NCBI GenBank assembly: GCA_947623455.1
Contig: OX392530.1
Span: forward strand, 29,047,405-29,111,404
Direction of reading: 5' to 3'
DNA: 64,000 nt
Source: Mimachlamys varia
Taxonomy: Eukaryota > Mollusca > Bivalvia > Pectinida > Pectinidae
The translations under genes were made by a program, and so were the position numbers. The notes under the pieces are model-generated. The model saw only the letters and a program-made list of their open reading frames with translations. It searched no databases and had not been told where the DNA came from. Below, piece after piece: positions 38,701 to 49,200 of this stretch (positions within the stretch are counted from its first letter, which is position 1; every line of letters starts with the position of its first letter).

Positions 38701-40118
38701 TAACCCACACAGCAGTGCTGGAATAGACCATGTTTGTGTGATGATGTCTCTATACCTACTCCCATGATCAGACCACCTGCAAACAAATATTAATAAAGTA
38801 TATTTTGCATGTTGTCTGCTAGAACTTAAGCATTATCATCTGGGTTTTACATGAAGCAAAATCCTGCTTAAATTACCCCCCCGCCCCGCCCCGCCCCCCC
38901 CCCCCCCCCACCCCCTTCCCCTCCATTTTTCCATAAGCAAGGACCAATAAAATCTGAACACCTGTATCTCTATCATCCCCCTCAAAGTCACAATGGGTTG
39001 TAAAATCCTGTGTAAGACGGGATCAAATTTTAGTTAGACTCCTTTCATAAATATCATATGAAATGGAATTTAAACCCTTGTATGATTTAATGTATAGAGC
39101 TATACATACCCACTGTCAGATCATCCAGCTCTGGTAAAACAGGTAGAGTCCAGCCAAGGGGATTGAGAAAAGCAGAAATCTGACCCATACTGACCAGTGG
39201 CTCAACTTTGACAGTCTGATTGGCGGAATCAATTTCAAGGATATCGACCAAGTTTATTTTTATCTTACGGCTGCTTTGTTTGTAGAGACCTTGTCGAAAG
39301 CTGATTGTCATCCACCCTGGACGAGCAGTACACATTTGTTTCATGCAGCCGTCACTAGCCCATTCTTTTACCTGTTAAAACATTAAGTATTCTCAAAATA
39401 TTGATATATGTACATGTATTATCTGTTGGGAAACTGTTCAATCCTGCTTATAGCACATACAGTGCATTGCATGATACATGTACCTTATAATTATAACTTT
39501 ATACAAATGTATCCTGCTTTGATGTATGTTTTAATTGTGCTATTAATTAATTGTTCTTTTCAGTTGAGTTGTGAAGTTTTGATTAATACTCATATATATA
39601 TTGTTAGTGAATTCGAATAAACATCTTCAGCCATGGTGACAGAATAAAATGTTTGATCGAACAATACCAGTGATCATGACAACGGAGGCGTATTTAAAGG
39701 CTTATACATGTACGTCTGTGTTGACAAGCAAATACTTCTTTGCAAGCTTAAGCCAATCGATAAATCCCGCAAGACTGCGATTAAGCAGACGGTTTTTTTT
39801 TTGTCTTGGAATCAAGAACAGTATTATTAATCACTTATTGACCAAGACATTTAAAATACAATGTACCTGTCGTTGAACATCTTTAACTTTCTTGTCGTGT
39901 TGTTTTGGGGCAGAATTCATCTGGAAGACGATCCAATTTCGAAAGTACATAAAGAAATCATACACAACCGACATTGGCAACAGGAACAGACAGACGAACA
40001 CCCATCGGTAATTTTTGATAACATATTCTAAACCTCGATAGTGAATCCATCCTATCAGTGATATTAAAGCCGATACACCAATGAAGAGAGCGCTCTCCAT
40101 ACAAAATGTAATAGCCAT
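32780..40118 (-). CDS. DHCR24: Delta24-sterol reductase (DHCR24), complete, 8 exons
   Basis: Exons, 5' to 3': 40118-39867, 39371-39110, 38776-38658, 37571-37305, 36585-36445, 34910-34713, 33670-33492, 32933-32780. All boundaries are GT-AG and phases agree, giving 523 aa (human 516). The family is an ER-membrane, FAD-dependent reductase of the delta24 double bond of sterol intermediates such as desmosterol. The N-terminus has a hydrophobic segment ([16 protein letters not shown]). The FAD-binding region includes [20 protein letters not shown] across exons 2-3. Later conserved blocks are [58 protein letters not shown] and [19 protein letters not shown]. The first ATG has a good context (GTAATGG); Met7 aligns with the human start and would give 517 aa. 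No frame damage is seen. It is divergent to UHRF1, with 311 bp between start codons. Confidence 0.97.
34016..34083. repeat. 68-bp near-perfect palindrome in DHCR24 intron 6
   Basis: AAACATTGGAAACAAATCCT at the left begins a 27-nt arm (34016-34042) that is exactly complementary to 34057-34083. Most of the 14-nt centre also pairs (TAAAG/CTTTA), leaving only a two-base tip. Confidence 0.85.
34216..34618. mobile_element. pogo/Tigger-like MITE in DHCR24 intron 6
   Basis: 403 bp with ends TACAGTGGACTC and GAGTGCACTGTA (11/12 inverted match). The TA at each edge is consistent with Tc1/mariner-type target duplication. CAGTGGACTC-type ends are familiar from Tigger/pogo elements. The body repeats TTAATATCACNTT several times. 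No transposase is present. Confidence 0.55.
34899..35962. repeat. 532-bp tandem duplication covering a splice acceptor
   Basis: Positions 34899-35430 and 35431-35962 appear essentially identical over 532 bp. The duplicated block includes the first 12 nt of DHCR24 exon 6 and its acceptor, then intron sequence. This creates a second, upstream copy of the acceptor for a minus-strand transcript, at exon-equivalent position 35442. Each copy also has two diverged internal ~175-bp repeats (TTGTTATNGNTTTTTCT... and CCATCTTAGATTTGT). Confidence 0.85.
35990..36440. repeat. ~20-bp degenerate tandem repeats in DHCR24 intron 5
   Basis: About 20 irregular copies of a unit like TTTAGAACAAAGAGCACTCA fill the intron up to exon 5. 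Confidence 0.75.
37760..38565. mobile_element. Decayed element with GGTTACCATGGCAACC units in DHCR24 intron 3
   Basis: About three diverged units of 150-200 bp contain CTATATGACCTGGTTACCATGGCAACC, a CTACATGGTCCCTAACATTC block and a TTTCACTGNAATTGGTTCA block. They match the units of the element at 60270-60860, so this is an older member of the same family. Exact ends could not be set. Confidence 0.5.
38878..38921. repeat. C-rich low-complexity tract
   Basis: CCCCGCCCCGCC followed by about 18 C and further C-rich sequence. It could form a G-quadruplex on the opposite strand, which is the DHCR24 coding strand (intron 2). It is also a likely site of sequencing error. Confidence 0.8.
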
Positions 40119-40429
40119 TACTACGTCAGTCTCTTATTAAGGCTTCTAATTATATAAAGCAGTCGTCCTTCCGAACCCAACACTGCAGCCCCACTGTTGG
40201 TGTAAAGGTCAATTTAGGTCAAGGCTACAAGGTCGCGTCATTGGCAACTTCCTGCATTTCGGAACTTATCGGACGGTACCATCCATTTATTACTGCTCTT
40301 ATAATGTTCCGAAATACCGCGGGAACACCCCACAATTTTCCCGCCACACAAACACATGTACCCTTGTTTTGACTGATACGTTGCTGCCGGACGAGCATCT
40401 TACATTTGTTTGATCTCCGAATCTGAACA
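40119..40429. promoter_or_regulatory. Bidirectional DHCR24/UHRF1 promoter
   Basis: The 311 bp between divergent start codons is richer in GC than its surroundings. Sites seen: TACGTCA (40122-40128, CRE-like); a DR4 nuclear-receptor element AGGTCA-ATTT-AGGTCA (40206-40221); inverted CCAAT, ATTGG (40240-40244); AACACCCCAC (40324-40333), one mismatch from the sterol regulatory element ATCACCCCAC; and TTTTCCCGCC (40336-40345), an E2F consensus. In vertebrates DHCR24 is a sterol-pathway gene under SREBP control and UHRF1 is an E2F-responsive S-phase gene. Applying this here is inference from motif matches. Confidence 0.65.
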
Positions 40430-43222
40430 ATGTGGATTCAAGTCAGAAGCTTCGACGGGAAGGTTTCTATGCAAGTTGACAACTTGTCAAAGTTAACTAA
40501 AATCGAAGAATTGAGAGAGCGACTTGTTGAAAAGTTCAACGCTCCAGCTGATAGACAGCGTTTGTTCTACAGAGGGAAACAGGTAGGCCTATTTTACAAT
40601 AAAAAGTTCAATCGGCCCTTGTCAAAAATTAGATAACATCTTTTTGTTGTACACGACTCGATGATAATAGCTGTTGATTCTGATTAGACGAAATAATTGT
40701 CAAATAGGCCCAAAGAGTAATCAATAATAATAACATTTTAATCTAATAGTAATATAGAAGGGACGGGAAGACAGTGTAGATGAGGTTAAATTTGCATTCG
40801 TTGCATCTCCCACTTCGTTACCGTATAGATGGTACTTGCACTGCTGTACATTCTTATCCTGGTCTCGCTCCAACCGCTCGACCGGTTACAGACTGAGATC
40901 TAGACCTGTTTGCATTGTATACTGTTATAGGTTCAATATTGTTCAAACATTATCATGTAATTTAGTGGTACAAGCAATTTTGGAATTAATTCAATATTAT
41001 AATTATAATAATAATATTGAATAAATTTCTGATAATATTTATATTTAATTTAAACTCAACAAATTACTTTCAACAATATAGAAAAAAACGCAGATTTTTA
41101 TTGGCAACACAGAATAAATACAATTTGGATGTATATTAGCAAGTTTAACCATGGAAGATGATAACGTAACATGACGTTCCATGGGGACTGTCCAGTGTCG
41201 GCAGATAAAAGTGATCATATAGTGATTTTGCCCAAAACTACTGATACTGGCCTGCGGCATGTCTACGGACACGTGTACAGGTCCGTCAGATGTGGTGGAG
41301 CATCCAAGTTATAATCAACACCTTGTTTCAAGTTCAACTTAACGTTTATTTAATATAGGATAATATGGCTGTTGTAGCTGTTAAAACAATAGGGAAGCAA
41401 TACATACAATAATAACAGGAATACATAATGTAAGGCAGAACAAAACCTACAGTATATAGATACAAATGTGGAGTTTGAGACCTAAAATAAATAACTTGGC
41501 CCCACATGGTAAAATCTAGTCCGAAGGCTACTGACCCTCTGACCCGCTAAATATTTGGACAACAGGCGGGTGCGAGAGTCAGAATCCCCCCTTAGTTAAA
41601 AAGTGGAAATTTTACCCACCCGTGCACGGGTCACTGTTTAAGCTGTGTTTTATAATGTAAAACATTTTCGATCACATGTAAAAAAAGTATCAATGGAAAG
41701 AACAGATATTTTTCTACTAACCGACACATTTAATCAAGTCACAGGAGGTCGTAAACCAACTGTCGTCATCCATTTCTAAAAAAAATAACCAATTTCCTGA
41801 CATCTGTTTGAAAATGTCCGAGCTAGCGAGATCCCGCGAGAATTACTTGCTGACCTATCTGATTTTGATCATGTGATGTTAGGCAGCGGCATGTTAGAAA
41901 ACACGGCTTAACTGTCAACCCGTGCACTAGTCGGTAAAATTTCCACTTTTTAACTAAGTAGGAATTCTGACTCTCGCAACCGCCTGTCCAAATATTCAAT
42001 GGGTCAGAGAGTCGAACCCTTCGGACTAGGTAAAATCAGGCACAATGGTATAAAATTCTGTGGTAAAATAGTGAAAACGTCGCCCTCTCAGAATACTAAA
42101 ACAGGTTATATAATTAGCTTAATTATGCTAGTTAGACTAATGTAAGTATACTTTTTTCAGTGCCTGTGCGGAAAGGTTTTCCCCTCCTAGTATAGGCATT
42201 TTCCGGCCACACAAGTCCCTTTGATATCGGCAAAAAGAATCCCGGCAAACAGTCAAATTTTGTTCCTCAACAGCGATGGCCTATTACGATTAATTTGCAA
42301 ATCTGGAGATGAGTAATGATGTAAAGTAGGACTTATGTTCACTTACATATTAGGCCTAATCAAGTTAATTCGCAAAGAAGAGAACATATTTTATGCTGTA
42401 ACTATTGTCTAAAGTTATTTAATTTATCATATTGCGGATGGTGGATTGATACTGCACTTAATTAATACTTCAATACTGTTGTTTAACATTGATGGTGTGA
42501 AACTAGTTAAGTTTATACAAATTTTGTGAGGCTATAAATTGCATCACAGAGAGCAATCCATTACATAAGTTCAGTAAACAGGCCTAATAAAATTTTCTGT
42601 GTTCGAACTATCCAATTAACTATATGTAGGCAAGGTTTGAAGTAAAAAAAATATCATTGCTGGGGCCTGATATATTTTTCTGGTATTTATGTCATTAACT
42701 GGTACTTTGCGATTTTTTCAACTCCTTTCGAAAGAGAAGAGACTGTGGGACAAAGCCTTCGGATGAAAGAAATTACCATTTGACAGGTACTGGAGCAAAG
42801 GCGGATCTGGCCATATGAAGTCAAATATGACTTAAACATTATGATTTTTACCAGTATGGGCAAATATGAAGACAATGAAGCTTAACCCTTAAAACTCCAT
42901 TGATACGAATGACTAGATTTAAGTATGTTTTGGATTCCCTCTGCCTTCTTTTTCAGATTCGGGGTTTGAGTATATCTGAAGATGGCAATGTTGCAGACTG
43001 ATGAGTTTTGGATTTCTAACAGTTTACAGACTGACAGATGGGTTTGTTTTCTTTTTCTAGTTGGCAGATGGTCATTCACTGTTTGACTACAATGTTGGCC
43101 TAAACGACCTGATTCAGATCCTGGTGCGACAGGATGTACCGTTGGAGAAAATCACGCCAACAGTCAATGGCTACAACAGTGGTGGAGAGGAGAGCTCGGC
43201 ATCTGATAAGGAAAACAAAAGG
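40430..43222 (+). other. UHRF1: UHRF1 exons 1-2: ubiquitin-like domain
   Basis: Exon 1 begins [12 protein letters not shown] and ends QRLFYRGKQ. Exon 2 continues [20 protein letters not shown]. Both are close to vertebrate UHRF1. The domain contacts E2 enzymes and DNMT1 in characterised proteins. The start ATG at 40430 is the family start. Intron 1 (40583-43060) contains a MULE-like element. Confidence 0.9.
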
Positions 43223-46200
43223 GTATTCACATATTCCTTTGTTCATAATTGGCCCAGAGTTAAATCAATTTTGAGTTCAGATTGTGGTTTTGGTGAAGCA
43301 AATAGTGTTTTATATGATAGCCTGTTATAACATGTACATATGTATCATAATAGCCTGTGATAACATGCATCATTGTCATTAAAAGTGGTGTGCCGATTAA
43401 TCGATTTCATCGACGATTGATCGATGTTCAAGAGAAAAACTGCAGTTTTTGATAACAAGAGTAAAACCTAAAAATATTTTATCGGACATACGAAACTGTG
43501 ACAATCTAACCTTATTTTCTTGAAATACTTCCAATTGCAAATGTCGATTGACATACACAAAATATAACTTTCAATTTGCCATGACGCCGTCCCTGTCGCT
43601 TATAACTTTAAAAAATATATATTTATGTGTGAAGGGGGATAACTCTAACACTACAATTCTTGAATTGCACAAGATGGCGGAAGTAGCAGACGAAGTTGCT
43701 GCCCTACTGTATCCACCAGAATATGCCAGATAATATGTGTGGAAACATTTTGAAGGGACTGTCACTAGTACTCAAAATTTGCCGTCCATTTTGTTTTGTT
43801 TGTATTTCATTTTTTCCAAGTGTTTAGTTTTCATTCTGTTGCTTCCAAGGAGGAGATAGAATTTATATTTGTTAACAACTGACAGCTTGTTGAGTTTTAT
43901 ATCAAGAATTAAGACCGTAATGCAATTCAATTACTGGCAATAAACAATATAGCTACACATTACACACAAAAACAGTAAATATACTAAATATACACCATTA
44001 ATTTGTGCAAGACTATTGCCAACACATGATCAATTATTAATCGATGATTGATCGTTTTATTGAAACCAATAATCGATTATACAATCTAAAACAATTCCCA
44101 GCACTAGTCATTAACTTAATGAAGACCTGTGATAATGTTTATTTTTGTCATTTTGATAGCCTGTGACACCAGAGGCAGTTGTTGCTTCAACATCAAGTGA
44201 AGAAACTGGAGAAGATTTAAAGTCTACTTACAAGGTGAGGTTTTATGATTTTTCAAAAGACTACGAAGGTGCTCATTAATCAGATGAACTGTATGTGAGT
44301 CATTATCAGAAAAGCTCAAGATTCAAAAGTAAAAAAATCAGAAAAACAACTTTCTTAAAGTGACAACTTTTATGGTTTAAGTAAAAGGGGATACATTGCA
44401 GGTTACAAAATCATTGTTTGTCCATTTTAATTTTTACCTGTTCAGTTACTATGTTAGTTTAAACTTTCTTTTATTTCATTATAAGCAATTTAAACAAATA
44501 ACAGAATGACAATGGAAAATAGGAACAAGTGTCGCAGACACTTATGTAAACCTATCACCAGGACTAAACAGCAACTTGTATCTTCAGTACTTGTTAACAC
44601 CATTTATACACAAACTCTCAATGGTACACGCGTTACCAGTAACTACTAATAATTAATTGTTTAAACATATACAAAGTAAAGTTATGGGGTGAAATTCAAT
44701 CCTATTATAGATGTTGCATGTCTTATTAATCTATTGTAGAAAACCTACCAGTTTTAAGTATATAATTTTGCACGGCTAAAAATATTATTTTATTATCAGC
44801 TAAAGAAAAAGATTTGTCTCCAAAAAGCAAAAGTTCAAGATTTATATTAAAAGTCATACAGTGTAGGTAGCGTCTTCTTATTTTATCGTATCTTCTACAT
44901 TCTAACAAAAAATGCTTATTGTCCTCAACTTTACCACATATACATAAGGGAGATGGAGAAATATTTTTAGCAAATAGATGGCCATTTAAAGAGCTACACT
45001 CCATTCGTAATCGTGAATGATATATTTGGCCCTTGCGGGTACCAAAACTATAATAATTAGGTGTTTTCGGAGTGGTTTGCTTATCAAGGTAAGATTTTAA
45101 AGAGGTAGTAGAAGGATTTGAGTGGATATTTTTGGGAAGATTATTCCATTGATCTATAACAGAAGGAAGAAAAGAATGTTTATAAAAGGAGGTTTTGCAT
45201 AATATTGGCGTAATAAAGGTATGATCCGAGTTCCTAGTATCATACCGGTGACCTTCAGATACAGTACTTGGGATAAGGCTGTTTAGGTATTCTGGTGTAT
45301 ATTGATAAAACATTTTATGGAACTGGATAATTTTATGGATTTGCCTTCGTTCGAATAAGTTGACCCAGCCTAATTCTTTGAAAAGTTTTTCAATGCTTAC
45401 TAATTTGGTTGCACCTGTTACAATTCGGGCTGCTTCAATATTGAAGTTTTCAAGTTTCTTCTCTAACTCATATGGTATATTTCCCCACACAATATCGCCA
45501 TACTCAAGTAAAGGTCTTATAAATGAAAAATATATTGTTTGTAGAGTATTTCTATCTAGTTGGAACTTTAATGTTCGCAAGAAATTTAGTTTAGGTGACG
45601 TTTTAGAGATAATGTAGTTGACATGGTCTATCCAACTGCCGTTTGAAGAGAAAAAAATTCCGAGATGCTGATGGAAGGATACGTTATTGATTGGAACTTG
45701 GTTCATATGAAGATTGGGGTGATTTGGTGGGTTTCTTTTTCTACTTATAGTGATGGTTTCCGATTTATTTGGATTAAAAACTACAAGCCACTGGCGAGAC
45801 CATGCATTGATTTTTTCTAAGTCCGATTCTAATAGTTCATGTGTCAGTATAGGATTATCAACAACCATATACAAAGACGTATCGTCGGCAAACAATTTTA
45901 TAATGGAATGTATGTCGGAAACAATGTCATTGATATACACTAAAAATAGCAGAGGCCTAAGGATAGAACCTTGGGGTACTCCGGCATTAACAGATTCCCA
46001 ATTAGAACTACAACTGTTTAATATAACTCTCTGTTTTCTGTCAAGAAGATAATCTGCAAACCAAGATAGCAGCTTCCCACATATACCTAATCTTTGAAGT
46101 TTGAAAAGAAGGCCTCGATGCCAGACACGATCGAAAGCTTTACTAATGTCGCAAAATACTGCACAGATTTCTTTTCCTGAATCTAGAGCTTTACCAAAGT

Positions 46201-49200
46201 CATTAGATATACTAATTAATTGATTAATGGTGGAATCACCGGGTATGAACCCTGATTGACAGCTGGTGAGAAGACTATTTTGATGAAGGAAATTATACAA
46301 GTGTTTGAATATACATCGTTCAAAAACTTTTCCTAAGACACTCAATAAGGATATCGGACGATAATTCTTGACGTCATCACGTTTACCTTTTTTATATACA
46401 GGTATGACATTAGCTTTTTTCCATGACGACGGACATTTTGACATGGAAAGACATTTGTTGAAGAAAGTAGCCAGAGGAATACAAAGAACATCTGCTGTCT
46501 CTTTTAAGACTCTGGGATTAACTAAGTCTGGTCCGACTGCTTTAGACGGGTCAAGATTAACTAATACATCTTTGACGTCATTATATGTCAACATAATATG
46601 ATTAAGCTTGGTAGGCGAGATACACGAGTTATCTTCTGGAAGTAGGGTAGCAGAATCATCAACTCTAGATTGGCTAGAAAAATAAATATTAAAAAGATTA
46701 GCTTTATCATTATCTTCATTATAAAGAGTTCCTTCACTACTAATAACAGGAATGTTAGTTTTGCCTGTATCTTTAGAGGTGAACTTTGCGAGGATTTTCC
46801 ACCATGATTTGGATCGATTAGGGACAGATAATTCTGATGACAGTTTTTTGAAATACTTAACTTTTGTCTGCTTAATTAGGTTGACACACTTATTGCGAAT
46901 ATTTTTAAATTCTAGCCAGTCATGATTTAGATTAGTTTGTTTCGCCTTTTTGTGTATTTTTTTACGTTACTATGTTAACGCTAACGATCACAGGTAAGTT
47001 AAAATGTCTGTGGTGTTACCATAATTGAATTTGTTGTTTTCAGGGGTCTCTCTCACTTTAGTGTGAATGGGGCCGGGGACTTCAGAATTGTGAAAATTAT
47101 CGCGGTATTGACTAAAATTGTGAAAATTTAAGATATTGACAAATATAAGAAAAACAACTAAACATTTCTTCTCTTATAGATTCAAAGTAGTTTATTGTTG
47201 TTTCAGAAGTCCAAAGCCCTGTCTCTTAACTATCACTATCTTTTACAGGGTTGTGCAAAACAAAAAGCTCACAATTGTGAAAATCAGCTTGAGCAATTGT
47301 GAAAAAAGCATACTATTTTAGATTGGGAATGGGGCCGAAATTCGGCCCCAAATACAGTCCAGCGAGAGCCCTGAGTGCATATTGTAATTGAATTATATTT
47401 CATCAATATGCATATAATTATATAGTAATGTGTCCTAAACAAACAATTTAATTCATTAACTAAAATATAAATTGGTTGTTTATGATGGAAATTCATATTA
47501 TGCATCTTCTATTGTCACCGAATTGTCTGTGGTGTTACTAGTAATGTCTTTGCCATTGCTCACAGAGAGAATACATGCTTTAATTACTGTCACACTAGTC
47601 CTAGTGCTTACTATGTTGTACAAATAACATTATACAATAATTTCTCTGTTTTATGAATCTTATAATATGAATCTTCCCATTATCTTAGATATTATTTATG
47701 ATTTTTTCTATTCAATTGTCTGTGGTGTTACTATAATGGTATCGCCAATATTCATATCCTTGGTGTTACCAATTCAAAGCCCTCTTTTCTCACAATGACA
47801 TATTCCGTTTTGAGAACTGTTAGCTAATGTCATTAGCTAATGTCATAGCTTTAGAATTCATCTTACTAATAATATATTTTATGGTCTGTATTATAAGTAA
47901 ACTTTTGTTTGTGTTGCAAAGATTTGACTCTTGTTTTACTTATCTAAGTCTGTAGTGTTACTATAATTGTCTTTGGTGTTACTGTTTTTAGAGAATCTTG
48001 ATTAAAGAGTATAGAATCTGAATTTAAGAGTTTTCTTTGATTAGAAATGAACAATAATCATTGTTTTGGAATTTAACCTATTCAAATCATAATGCTTTTA
48101 TTTTTTCCAATAGTAGTGTTACCAAATATTCGTCTGTGGTGTTACCTGTTTTACCGGTAACACCACAGACAGTAACACCACAGACATTTTAGATATGTTT
48201 ATAGATTAAAATTATAACCATTGGTAATTGTGCAAAGCATGATAGCTGTATTTAAACTACCTTGCAACCTCTTTTAAATACTATAAATCTTTTTATTGAA
48301 TAAATGGTATAACTGTAAAATAATGTGGTAACACCATGGACAATTTGAAATACACAGTTGGTGAGACTTGATTTCGATTGCTTCCAATTTAAAACCGTCC
48401 TGCTTTCAACTTCCAAATGCCATGTGAAAATGAACAGGGGATAGATATGCAATGAATTCATCATAGATGATTGTACTCAGTTGATTTAAAGTTTCTCTAT
48501 TGAACCAAAATACTCATGGTAACACCAAGGACAAAAACTTATAGGACAGGTAAACATTTTCTTGAAAAAACTTTTTATTATTTTCTTTTTGCCTAAAAGT
48601 ACTTATTTATCAATTAAATTGGTAATTATCAATAAAACTATCCCCATATTTTGTATAATACCCCATTAAAAATGTTTTTAAATGAGCTTGAATATTGAGG
48701 ATTTACAATCGGACACACCCATTTTTGGGTGAAAGGCTAATATTATTGTTAAAAAAAATGTTTTATTTTATAATAAAAATTGTAACAAAAAATTGTCCTG
48801 AAGAAGCCCAATGTTCGGGCGAAACCGGTAGACACATACCAATAAAGATCACCACCAATCCTGTGCCTGTTGCGATTGATTTATTACCTTCAAAAAAATA
48901 TGTTGGCACAATTTCATGTCTATGTCTTTTAAAATGTGACTACTAGATCTCTAATTGTTGGTGTATTAGCAAAACATTTACTTTATTCTATGTAGAATTC
49001 ACAGAAATAAACGACAAAGTTACGGACAGCGATTTGGTACTTTTCTGATAATGACTCATGTACAACAAGTGTGGTCACATTTAGGAGCTGGCATTAGTAC
49101 TACACAACCTGGTACGTGTCCTTCCTTTTATAGGTTGCCTGGCATTTATGTGTCATGTCAGTTGTATTTTACAAAATGAGAACAAAAAACCTATATGACA

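Noticed and set aside
43548..43733. 61-codon plus-strand frame
   Set aside because: Lies entirely inside the hAT-like element and has no recognisable similarity.
45360..46601. Plus-strand frames of 77-100 codons
   Set aside because: Antisense shadows of the reverse transcriptase frame.
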